Shown here: positions 10,021 to 21,254 of the stretch, piece by piece
Position numbering within the stretch: position 1 is the first letter of the stretch
Layout: every line of letters begins with the position of its first letter
DNA from: Arachis hypogaea
Lineage: Eukaryota; Streptophyta; Magnoliopsida; Fabales; Fabaceae
Length of the DNA: 64,000 nt
Assembly: GCF_003086295.3 (NCBI RefSeq)
Contig: NC_092045.1
Span: 24,308,890 to 24,372,889, forward strand
Reading direction: 5' to 3'
Program-made: the position numbers and the translations under genes
Notes under the pieces: generated by a model
Told to the model about the DNA's origin: nothing
Seen by the model: the letters and a program-made list of their open reading frames with translations, nothing else
Database searches by the model: none

Positions 10021-11833
10021 TGATGAGCGGATAATTTATACGCTTTTTGGCATTGTTTTCATATAGTTTTTAGTAAGTTTGAGCTACTTTTAGGGATGTT
10101 TTCATTAGTTTTTATGTTAAATTCACATTTCTGGACTTTACTATGAGTTTGTGTGTTTTTCTGTGATTTCAGGTAAATTCTGACTGAAATTGAGGGATTT
10201 GAGCAAAACTCTGAAGAAGGCTGACAAAAGGACTGCTGATGCTGTTGGATTCTGACCTCCCTGCACTCGGAATGGATTTTCTGGAGCTACAGAACTCCAA
10301 TTGGCGCGCTCTCAACGGTGTTGGAAAGTAGACATCCAGAGCTTTCCAGCAATATATAATAGTCCATGCTTTATTCGAAGAATGACGACGTAACTTGGCG
10401 TTGAACGCCAAGTACAAGCTGCTGTCTGGAGTTAAACGCCAGAAAAACGTCATGATCCGGAGTTGAACGCCCAAAATACGTCATAACTCGGAGTTCAACT
10501 CCAAGAGAAGCCTCATCTCGTGGATTGATCAAGCTCAGCCCAAACATACACCAAGTGGACCCCGGAAGTGGATTTATGCATCAATTACTTACTCATGTAA
10601 ACCCTAGAAGCTAGTCTAGTATATATAGGACATTTATCTATTGTATTAGACATCTTTTGACCATCTTTTGACACTTTGAACCTTTTGATCATTCGGTCAC
10701 TTGATCATGGAGAGGGCTGGCCATTCGGCCATGCCTGAACCCTTTACTTATGTATTTTCAACGGTGGAGTTTCTGCACACCATAGATTAAGGGTGTGGAG
10801 CTCTGCTGTACCTCAAGTATTAATGCAATTCTATTTTCTTTTATTCAAATCTCTCTTATTCTTATTCCAAGATATTCATTCGTACCCAAGAACATGATGA
10901 ATGTGATGATAAGTAACCCTCATTATCATTCTCACTCATGAACGCAAGTGATTGACAACCACTTCCGTTCTACATGCAACAGAGCTTGAATGCGTATCTC
11001 TTAGATTCCCCAACAGAATCTTCGTGGTATAAGTTAGATAGTTGGCAGCATTCATCTGGATCCGGAAAGTCCAACCTTGTCTGTGGTGTTCCGAGTAGGA
11101 TCCTGGGAGTCCGGAAAGTCCAACCTTGTCTGTGGTGTTCCGAGTAGGATTCCGATCATGAATGACCGTGACGTGCTTCAAACTTTAACCTGCTGGGCGT
11201 TGGTGACAGACGCAAAAGAGGGATTCTATTCCAGTAGGAGCGGGAACCAACCGGTGATTAGCCGTACTGTGACAGAGTGCGTTAGCATAGTTTTCACTGC
11301 GAGGATGGGATGTAGCTATCAGCCATGGGTGATGCCTCCAGACTGGTTAGCTGTGCGAGTGACAGCCGCACAGGTTATTTCCCCGTGAGGAATGAAAGTA
11401 GCCACAGTTGATGGTGAACCCCTATACAAAGCTTGCCATGGAAAGGAGTAAGAAGGATTGAGTAGAAGGAGTAGGAGAGCAGGCGTCCAAGAGCTCTACA
11501 GCATCTCCATCCGCTTATCTGAAATTCCCACCAATGAATCTGCATAAGTGTTCTATCCCTTTTATTATTTATTTCTTTTTATTATTCCTATCCTCAAACC
11601 CATAAATAATGTTTAATTTGCCTGACTGAGATTTACAAGGTGACCATAGCTTGCTTCATACCAACAATCTCTGTGGATTCGACTCTTACTCACGTAAGGT
11701 TATTACTTGGACGACCCAGTACACTTGCTGGCTAGTTGAACGAGATTGTGAAGGAAATAAACAATGTCCTCAGAGTATACATCTTTTATAAATCCAATTA
11801 CAAGAAAAAAGGGAATCACAATTTCGTCCACCA
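10021..11833 (+). repeat. 3' LTR (1813 bp)
   Basis: Same length as the 5' LTR, with differences counted near 10318, 10342, 10467, 10559, 11047 and 11684. Six in 1813 is about 0.3 percent. It is followed directly by TGATT. Confidence 0.97.
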
Positions 11834-11838
11834 TGATT

Positions 11839-12602
11839 GCTACTGAGACACTGTTGGACTGTGGTGATTGGTTGATGGTTGGATTGTTTGGGCCTAGGGC
11901 TGTGGGTGAAATGAGATGGACCGATGATTGGTTTCGGTTTTGTGTTTCTGATTTTGGAAAAGTATGAAATGCTAATTTAGTTCAGCATGGTTAAACCTTT
12001 TTGAAAGACTTTTGAGTTTTGAGAATTGAACGGTTCCTCTTTTAGAAAGGATTTCTGACTTTACTTTTATTGTAAACCGTTGTTTTTGAAAAGAGGCATA
12101 AGACAGTTATAAATCACTAGTACGGTTTATCTTCATGTATCCTATTACAGTAATTCCCAAAAACCCTCTACTGAGAACCCTTTCGAGGATGATGTTCTCA
12201 CCCCCTATATTTTCCCCTTTCAGGATGTGGGCGCAGAAGTCATGAAAAGTTTATTTAATTGTTGTTGAGATGTTCTGTATTGCTTTAGATTATTATTTAT
12301 TGTACCCTCGCCTTTATCTTGAGATATTCTGTAAGAGGGATAGGAATTGTATTGGATATTGCTTGTGATATTATTTATAAATATATGTATCTATATGAAT
12401 GTATCCTTTATGAGTTTTTGTAAGTTATATGGTATCTATGGATGTACGTTGTCGAATGAAAGTATTCTTGGGAGTGGTATTGCGGTTTAAAGTTTTAAAC
12501 AGGATCATATTTTAGTATTAAATAGTATAAGTGTCGTCGTAATGTCCGGGCTATCAGAGTTGCGCAGCCGAAAGCGTGAGCTTTGGTAGTTAGGGTGTTA
12601 CA
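11839..12602 (+). mobile_element. Right part of the interrupted Ty3/gypsy element, LTR end
   Basis: It continues 519-1090. It ends GGGTGTTACA at 12602, a common plant gypsy LTR terminus. It is noncoding; ORF 11764-11967 only arises from the junction with the younger LTR. Confidence 0.6.
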
Positions 12603-13114
12603 TCATGTGCCAACTAGGTCTATTCTCAACTCCTTCTTTTGTAATAATGACTTTGCTAAGGATTGGACACATTTTCAATGCTGTACCCTCTTTAGGTTAC
12701 ATACTAGGATATGTGGTCAGATGTTAGAATCCTCCTTATCATAGGGGAGATAGCCATATATAACTGTGTATATCACTATCAATCAATATTTTAATGAAAT
12801 GCAGCAGTTCTTATTTGTATTTGTTTATTGTTGTACAACTTTATCTTTTCATGTTGATGTTGATTAGTTATTGGTGTTGATTATAATACTTTATTTCTTT
12901 CATTTTCTGCGTTATCAAAGGTGTGCATGGTTATATGAGTTCTTTGTTGCTGTGTTTGACAACTTTTGCTCCCAGCCATCCCCCTCCCCCCCTTTGTTTT
13001 TCACCTGTTGCTTATAGGAAGTTAATGATGTGCATGTCTTTTTGGCAATGAATTAGGGGTAGTTTTTGCAATTTATGTTTCAACCTCTTGTTCAGTTTAG
13101 TACGAGTAACAAAG
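12603..13114 (+). other. No gene seen
   Basis: AT-rich sequence. A short reading frame at 12606-12728 would give a hydrophobic peptide but has no start context, splice support or recognised family. Confidence 0.4.
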
Positions 13115-13203
13115 ATGTCTCATAACTCTGTTCGTGCTAGAGAATATAGGCGAAATTCTTTGAAAAGAAAGTAAACACAAAGTCACCATCGAAATGCAAG
13201 AGG
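13115..13203 (+). pseudogene. Possible first exon of the Helitron protein
   Basis: ATG at 13115 opens MSHNSVRAREYRRN, a basic Arg-rich start like that of plant Helitron helicases, but meets TAA at 13172. The same frame continues to a GTCAGT donor-like site at 13204. Weak short matches may follow at 13312 and 13470. Assignment depends on position upstream of the clear Helitron coding sequence. Confidence 0.35.
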
Positions 13204-14249
13204 TCAGTACTTAATTGACTTTCATGATATTTTTAGTGTTTTATACTCCAATTTTTAGTGATTTGATATTTATGCGAGTGTTTGTAATTTTCTTCATTTT
13301 GTAATGCTTTAGAGGTTGTTGATTCCTCGATGCCTGCTCTCTCTTTGAATGATTATATGGGTAATTTTTATTGCTCTCTTTATATTTTTGTAGTTAATCT
13401 TTGTGTTTCTAATAATTTATCTGTTTATTTTATATGTTTTCAATGTTTCTATTTCTTCTTATGTTTTAGAAAATTTATTTGAGGTGTCCCAGAATGTTAA
13501 TCAGAGTTCAAATCTTATTTTGTCAAGTATAATAATATCTTTAAGTATTTTATTCCCGTCCAATTTTTTTTCTGTTAAATTATATTTTAAGTTTTTTTTA
13601 TTTATATCTACTAACAAATGTATTTAAGTCATTTATTATTGTTTTTTTATGCTGTTACACCTAAAAGGGTTACTTTAACTATTAGTAACCTAGATAATTT
13701 CTAATTAAACATATGACTAGACTTCTGTACTTGGACTCTTTTTAATTTGATAACTAAATTAATATTTGTAGAATCAAACATGATTTAATAATTCTAGATA
13801 TGATTTAAAGTAATTATAATAACCCTAAATTGTGATAAGTTGTTATTAAATTAGCAAACATAATCGTGAAATTGTTTAGTTGTTGTTGTTTACATGGCTG
13901 AAAGTTATTAAAATAGTTAATAATTGATTCAAAACGCACAGTTATTGAAGGTAATTAGATTAGCTAGCGTAAGCCTGACCAGTTGTCGCATGTGGTAAAC
14001 ATAATTAATGCCATTATAAAATTCTTTATTGAATCGTTTAGATTAGTAGATAGGTTTAATTTATATAGTTCTTTCAAATATACACAAGAACTAGAGGTTA
14101 TTAAATTGTTTAATTAGTGTTTATTTTTGTCTTGAACAATATGAAAAGTTTCTTGGTTATGTGATTGGAATCACGTAATTAGTTAATTAATTAACTTTTC
14201 TAGCTAAATAATAGACCAGGGGTATTTGTTGAAAGTTTCTTAATTTTAC

Positions 14250-14985
14250 GCATAGTTCTCGGAACTGAACTAGTGATCGAACCGGTTAGGTTACTGGGTC
14301 ACCGGGTCACTGGTTCAACCGGTGAGTCACGGTTGAACCGATAGAACCGGTCGTACGTAAATAAAAATATAAAATAGTAAAAAATTGAATAAAGTGACAG
14401 TTAGGTCATCCTTAAAATTTTCTATTTCAGATTAATTAGCCCTTGAAAAAAATTAAAATATGAATTTGGTCCTTCAAGATAGTATACCATGAACATATTA
14501 CGTCCCTCCATTAATTTATCATGTGAAATTAAAAGGTGATGCTTAGATGTCCCTACTAATTTGTCCTAAGGCGAAATCTTCCAAGACTTACTAACTCAAT
14601 ACTCTAAAAAATTTAAACTAAATATCTTTTCTAAGATTTTAATATGTAAATGTAAATATTAAAATATTTGATACTTATTTTAATAATTCTATAAATTCTA
14701 AAGAATTAAAAAAATATTTCATTCGGTTTATAAGGAACCGGCCAGTTTTAAGCTGTTTACATGAGCACCATAGGACCGGCCGGTTCATGGATTGCATCGA
14801 ACTGGCCAATTTTGGCCGGCTTCATTCGGTTTGTGAGGAACCGGTCGGTTTTAAGTGGTTTACATCCTTCTTCAGTTCAAGCTAAACCCAAATCGGTCGG
14901 ATTACCAGTTCAACTGGTTCACCGGTTTTTCGGTCGAACCGGCGGGTCCAGTCTGGTTCTTACAGCTTTAGTTTTATGTCATAAT
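14250..14985. mobile_element. ACCGG-rich element with inverted ends
   Basis: Both ends are dense in GGTTCAACCGG-like words in opposite orientations (14272-14352 and 14880-14950), as in legume MITE families. A 103-bp-spaced direct duplication (14720 and 14823) repeats TTCGGTTTRTRAGGAACCGG. No protein is encoded; exact ends and target duplication were not resolved. It lies within an apparent intron or spacer of the Helitron gene. Confidence 0.5.
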
Positions 14986-16460
14986 CAGTAGTTGTACATT
15001 AGAAAAAAAAGTTTAATTATTCTGTTCATTTCTTTAATTTCTGCAAATCTTCTATTAGTTCCATATAAATATTTTTTCTTTTAGTTCTCTTCGTCAAAAA
15101 TTAATTTTTTTTCAGTTTCTTCAATTATGCCTCTCTCGATAGTGATTTGGTCAATTGTATGAGGAGCTATTTACAATAAATAATATGGTGCATGGATTCA
15201 ACTAAGAGAAAAAGAAAGCCTTGATAGCCAATTAAGAAAAAAATTGTGCAATGACTCAATTAAAGTTAAAAACAAAAATATAGGAACTTGGTTAAAAATT
15301 TTACAAAATTCTAAGGACAAATTGAGTGATTAACATCTAAAAAATACAAAATGATTCTAATAGTAATTTAGTTTATTTAATTTGAACCTTCGTAGTTAGT
15401 ATCAGTGATTAAAATAATAAAACAAAGTCTATTCTAATGTTAACAAAAATGAAACTGTTCTTGAATGTGCATTTAGCTTTATTTATATTTACTTAGTTGA
15501 TAAATGAATCTTTAATTTTAATTGATTTTCATAGTTTATTACATTTGTAGTGTTCAGCTTGCATGTTGATTATTAGATAATTAATTGATTTCTTATTGCA
15601 TGATTAATTTTTGTTTATATTTGGTTGTCGAATATATCTTACATAAGTTTGTCTTATTTTAAATCAAAATGGATGATATAGACCAATCAGAAATATATGA
15701 TCCTTCCATAAATTCATTCAGTCAAGTTGGTTCTGTTATTGATCATCCTCTGTTCTTGCAAAGTGAGATACAAAGTACGCTCTCTTTCTTAAATCATATA
15801 TTATTCAAGAATAGTAAAATAGAATCCTTATTTATTTAGTGCGAAAAGATCCCATTGTGATTATGTCATGAGATATTATTCAGTTAGTGTAAAATAGAAA
15901 TAATGTTTTGTGATATATTTTTCTCACAACATTCAAATGAGTCAAGTATTTAGTGTATATTATATCTTTATGCTAATAGTTTATTCATTTTATGTTGAAT
16001 CTATTTCGTGTCATATAATTCAGATGAAATTCTTTTATTGTTGTGCATATTTTTCTCGACTTTATGTTTACCGGGTTGCCTTGATGTTGGTGACCCTAAC
16101 TATAAATGTTCAACTTGTGGCGCGTGTTTCTGGTTATTAGAACGTGTTGAAAGAGACTCTGCAGTTAATCATCCTATTTTTACTGTTTGTTGCTCAAAGG
16201 GAAAAATTTAGTTGCCTTATCTCCGAAAGCCCCCAGATCTGTTATATAATTTGATCAATGGACATGATAGCAAGAGTTTGTACTTCTAAAAAAATATTTG
16301 ATCTTATAACAGTATGTTTGCCTTCACGTCTCTTGGCGGTAAGGTATTGGATTCAGTGAATGATGGGAGGGGTCCACCGCAGTTTATAATAAGTGGTCAA
16401 AATTATCATCGGATTAGAAGTTTGCTCCCAGATGCTGGTGAGAAGCCTAAATTTGTACAG

Positions 16461-16461
<1 letters not shown>

Positions 16462-16531
<70 letters not shown>
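16462..16531 (+). repeat. (TA)35 inside a Helitron coding exon
   Basis: Seventy bases of TA fall exactly in the conserved QLYIYDT segment of the Helitron N domain and stay readable as alternating Tyr-Ile for about 23 residues before DTQHEI resumes. Confidence 0.95.
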
Positions 16532-16532
<1 letters not shown>

Positions 16533-17826
16533 GACACTCAGCATGAGATAATGCATAGGCATCGAATCTTTGGGTATGTGTGTTTGAAATTTTGTTGTTT
16601 AGCCTTTTTGTTGTATTTTTCTGATGTTTTAGTGTTATTTGTATTGGAAAACAGGTTTATAGCTGTGACTTCATAGTTATATTGTGTTTTGTTCCAGTTA
16701 TAATATGTTATTAGTAATTTTTTGCTAATAATTATATATCAAAATATATTACAATTGTATTTTATGTGGTTTTTAAATATATTTTTTATGGTTAATGTAT
16801 ATTTGTTTTAGGCAAACATCTGAGATAGATAAAGAATTGATAACTGAGTTGTTGCAAATGATCGATACTCATAATGTCATAGCACAGTCATTTCAAAGAG
16901 TTAGAGAATTCTATCAGTGTCATCCATATGAGATTTTCTCATTGAAGTTGTATTCACAAAGGAACGTTGATCGAAGAATGTATAGTGCTCCCTCTTGCAA
17001 TGAAGTTGCTCCTTTGATTGTTGGAGATTTTGATTCGTCGGACCATGGTCGTGATATTATTGTTTGATCTACTGGTGGTCGGTTGCAACGTATATATGAA
17101 ACTCATGCTCTGTATTGGCCCTTACAGTATCCTCTGTTGTTTCCATATGGCGAGGATGGTTATCAGCTGAACATTGGTTATCGAGGGGAACAGCCTGGAT
17201 ATGTTCCTAGAAGGAGAACAAGAGTTTCCCTCAGGGAATTCATATGTTTTCATCTCCAGATTAGGGAGCACGAAGATGGAATTATTCACAAGTGTAGGCA
17301 GTTATTTCAACAATTTGTTGTTGATTGTTTCACCATGATTGAGTCCCAGAGGTTGTATGAGATTTGAATGAAGCAAAGTACAATTAGAGGAGAAGTCCTT
17401 CAAGGAATAGAAGAGGCTATGCGTCGTGGCGATGATGAGGCTTCTTCAATTGGGACACGAATTATTTTGCCTTCTTCCTTCACTAGTGGTAGACGTTATA
17501 GGTTTAACCGTTGTCGGGATGCTATGGCAATTTGTAAACATTATTTTGGCTATCCAAATTTATTCCTCACTATTACGTGTAATCCAAATTGGCTTGAATT
17601 TCAGCGATTCACAGAGCGAGAGCGAATTCCCATCGCTGATTGTGTTGATATCTCTTGTCGTGTCTTTCATACCAAGTTGAAGTGCCTCCTTAGTGATCTC
17701 AAGGAAGGTGTGTTTTTTGGTCCAGTTAATGCAGGTATGTTCTTTTCTCGCTTAGCATTTCAATTTATGTCTGTCGTCTTCAGACATGTAGTTGTCTGGC
17801 TTTTTTTGGATGTTTTTTGTATTTTT

Positions 17827-18760
17827 TAGGTATGTATACTATTGAGTTCCAAAAAAGAGGTCTACCGCATGCACACATGTTACTCTGGCTTAACGGGAAA
17901 AGCAACTTACAAAGTGTTGAAATTGTTGATGAATTCATCTGTGCCGAGCTACCCAATCCCCAGAAATTTCCATCTATTTATAATGTCGTCACCAAGTACA
18001 TGATCCATGGTCCCTACGGTCGACTTAGACTGAGTTCTCCTTGCATGAAAGATGGTAAGTGCTCAAAATTTTATCCGAAAAGATTCGTTGACCAAACGAG
18101 CTTTGATGATGATGGCTATCCAATATATAGACGTCGTAATATGGTTATCACAGTGAAGATCAAAAATGTCGATATTGACAACAGATTTGTTGTGCTTTAT
18201 AATCCACTGTTGTTAATGAAATATCAAGCTCACATAAATCTTGAGTTTTGTAACAAGTCAAACATCATTAAGTATATTTTTAAATATGTTAATAAGGGTC
18301 TGGATTGGGTGACTGCAACTGTTGGAGAAACATATGATGTTGGTGAATCTTCTCAGGTGGTTGATGAGATCAAACAGTATTACGATTGTCGTTATTTGTC
18401 ACCGTCTGAATCCATGTGGAGAATTTTTACTTATGATATTCATCAAAGATGGCCGTCGGTACAAAGGTTGACTTTTCACTTGCCGAACCAGCAACATGTT
18501 ATATTCGATGATGCTGATAGCACTACTCATATTTATTTGCGCAACAAAGATTTGCTGACCATGTTTACGGGTTGGATGATGGCCAACAGACGGTTCCCGG
18601 AGGGGCGGTCTCTAACATATGTTGAATATCCAGGCAAATTTGTCTATTGTTTGAATAGCAAGGAGTGGAAGCCAAGACAGAGGGGATTCTCAATTGGAAG
18701 ATTGAGTTTTGCTCATCCCTCATCCGGTGAAATTTTCTACATGCGGATGCTTTTGAATGT
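17827..18760 (+). pseudogene. HUH Rep nuclease domain of the Helitron
   Basis: The metal-binding HUH motif is GLPHAHMLLWL, with His-Ala-His codons at 17868-17876. The two active-site tyrosines lie in IIKYIFKYVNKG (codons 18273-18275 and 18285-18287), the Y2 arrangement typical of Helitrons. The domain is one uninterrupted reading frame, unlike its neighbours. Confidence 0.93.
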
Positions 18761-19219
18761 GTAGAGAGGTTGTACCAGTTTTCGAAGTATAAGAATCGTG
18801 AATGGTGTGACTTATGATACATTTCAAGAGGCATGTTCCGCCATGAGATTCTTGATAGATGATAAGGAGTATGTTTTCGCTATTAAGGAAGTCACCGAGT
18901 TAGCATCAGCTACACAGCTAAGGAGGTTTTTTGTGATGTTGTTGCTATCTGGTTCCATGGGAAGACCTCTGTCAGTTTGGGAGCAAACTTGGGCTTATTT
19001 ATCTAATGATATTCTTTACCGTAGAAGACATGAGCTGCAATATCCTGGTAAAATTTTTGTTCATCATGAATTTATTACATGACAGGTAGGCACAGATGCA
19101 TGCACACAGTAGAGAAATGATATTATGGTGCTAATATTTATTAATTATCGTTAAATGTAGATCTAACTATGAGTCAGGACGAGTTGCAAACATTTTGTTT
19201 GTTGGAGATTTAGAAACTA

Positions 19220-20820
19220 TTGCAGAGTAATGGAAAATCATTGAGAAATTATGCTGGCATGCCGGTTCCTAATAACTTTTTAGTCTCCCAATTTAGCAAT
19301 TTAATGTTGTTGCATGAGTTGCAATATGATACTGTTTCTTTGTCTCGTGAGCACGATGCAAATATCTTAAAGTTAAATGAAGAACAGAGGGTGGTGTATG
19401 ATAAAATTATTGACTGTGTTTCGAATAAGAGGCATGGATTCTTTTTTGCGTACGGGTTTGGTGGCACTGGAAAAACTTTTTTATACAGAGTTTTATCAAC
19501 TAGATTACGATCTGAGAAAAATATTATTATAAATGTTGCTTCTAGTGGTATTGCTTCTCTATTGTTACCTGGTGGTAAGACGGCGCATTCTATGTTCAAT
19601 ATTCCTGTTGAGCTGACTGAAGACACTGTTTGTCAGATTAAGAAAGATAGTCCAAAAGCTGAGGTATTTCGATTGGCCGATTTGATTATTTGGGATGAGG
19701 CACCGATGACTAACAAATTAGCATTTGAAGCGCTCGATAGGACGTTGTGTGATATAATGGTTTCGGTCTCTGATAGGAATAAAGATTTACCTTTTGGTGG
19801 GAAGGTGGTCATTCTGGGTGTGATTTTAGGCAGGTCTTGCCAGTTATTCCAAAAGGTTCGCGTGATGAGATTGTGATGGCTTCCATAAATTCTTCTGTCG
19901 TTTGGAAATACTACGAAGTTTTGCGACTGACAAAAAATATGAGGTTAGCAATCGGATCAGAACAATCAATTGCTCGGGAGTTAAGTTCGTTTTCAGATTG
20001 GATACTTCAAATCGGTGAAGGTCGATGTGGAACAGTGGTCAATGATAAACTTTTTGTTGATATTCCTTCTGATATAATCAATCCTGTCTTGGAAAATCCA
20101 GTGGAATATATTGCAAATACAATCTATCCGAATTTGGTTCAGAGTTTTCGTGATCCAAGTTTTTTCCAAGATAGGGTAATACTCGCTCCGACTGTCGACA
20201 ATGTTGAAGAGATAAACAATTATATAGTTGACTTGTTGCCCGGTGAGGAGAAAAATTATCTCAGTGCTGATTCGATATGTGGTAGTGATGCCTATTCTGA
20301 TGTTTATGTTGATTAGATAAATGTTGAATTCTTGAATCAGATTAGGTGTTCTGGTCTACCTAATCATTCATTGAAGTTGAAAATAGGCGTGCCTATTATT
20401 TTTTTGAGGAATATTGATCCGGCTAGGGGTTTGTGTAATGGGACTCGACTTGTTGTGCGAGATCTAGGGACAAATGTAATCGGTGCGGATATTGTTTCAG
20501 GTAGCAATGTTGGGGATAAAGATTTTATCACTAGAATGAATATGATTCCCAGTGATATGGTTATACCGTTTAAATTCCAACGCCGTCAATTTCCGGTTTC
20601 TCTGTCTTTTGCGATGACAATCAACAAAAGCCAGGGTCAGACATTATCAACAGTTTGTTTGTTCTTGTGTCGTCCTGTGTTTTCTCACGGTCAACTTTAT
20701 GTGGCTCTTTCCCAAGTTAGGAATAGAAATGGTTTTAAGATTTTACTTTGTGATGAAGGATTAGTTGATTCTGCCCAGACTGAAAATGTTGTATTTAAGG
20801 AAGTTTTTGATAAGATATAA
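19220..20820 (+). pseudogene. PIF1-like helicase domain of the Helitron
   Basis: Walker A GFGGTGKTF at 19454-19480 and Walker B LIIWDEAPM at about 19681-19708 are intact. Motif III (GGDFRQ expected) is shifted by a one-base loss near 19820, after which the reading frame changes. The C-terminal motifs FAMTINKSQGQT and LYVALSQV remain. Confidence 0.92.
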
Positions 20821-21254
20821 TGTAGTTTTTTATTATATTTTTGAATCTTATCTGTGTAATTTATAGTTTTGTGAATCATTGTTTACGTATGGGGTTTCTA
20901 CCTAATCTACTTTTTCAGTGGTGATGTGATTGGTAGAGTTTTTCCAACAAAGTGGGTTTATAGATACACCCTCTCCTATTCGAGTTTTGCATTCCCATTT
21001 TCATTCTCATTCACTAATCTATTTGAATTGTTTGTTATATTGTTTAACTTTATTTTTGTATTTTTTTAATCAAAACTATTTTATATTTCATCTCTTCATT
21101 TCATAGACATAAAGTTGTTTGCGCTGAATTTAATAACTTCATTGAGAAAAGAATGGGTGTTGTGACACCGAGTTGGTATGATGGTCCTGCGTTATTTTCC
21201 CTTGAAAATGTCTTCTGCATATATAATGTTGTTCTTCCATATATTATGTATCTT
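20821..21254 (+). other. Helitron 3' flank, no gene seen
   Basis: AT-rich. No hairpin plus CTRR terminus was found close behind the helicase. A short open stretch at 21109-21230 (containing TPSWYDGPAL) was not recognised. Confidence 0.5.

Larger units (their letters stand above)
1091..11833 (+). mobile_element. Complete young non-autonomous Athila-like LTR retrotransposon
   Basis: The element is 10743 bp long, with 1813-bp LTRs at both ends and a perfect 5-bp target duplication TGATT (1086-1090 and 11834-11838). In order it holds 5' LTR, tRNA-Asp primer site, long AT-rich leader, gag-protease ORF, palindrome array, hairpin plus PPT-like motif, second ORF, 3' noncoding block, hairpin plus PPT-like motif and 3' LTR. 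No reverse transcriptase, RNase H or integrase is present in any frame, so it depends on enzymes from another element. Only six LTR mismatches were counted, indicating a recent insertion. The family is probably one of the peanut Athila-like groups (FIDEL/Feral-type, from memory), not verified. Confidence 0.95.
15669..20820 (+). pseudogene. Helitron Rep/helicase gene, decayed
   Basis: Spliced gene for the rolling-circle transposition protein of Helitrons. In order: an acidic N-terminus (ATG 15669), a Cys motif (YKCSTCGA, 16106), the Helitron-like N domain (16310-17730), the HUH Rep core (17827-18760) and a PIF1-type helicase (19220-20820). An intron at 17735-17828 joins GPVNAG to MYTIEFQKRG. 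Breaks in an otherwise readable frame: TAG 16209, TGA 17065, TGA 17365, TAG 18762, TGA 19080, TAG 20314, and a one-base loss near 19820 that destroys helicase motif III. Catalytic motifs of both enzymes are still readable. It cannot make a full protein now. Confidence 0.93.

Noticed and set aside
12606..12728. Short hydrophobic reading frame after the gypsy LTR
   Set aside because: It looks slightly like a membrane protein end but has no upstream exon, splice signal or identifiable family.
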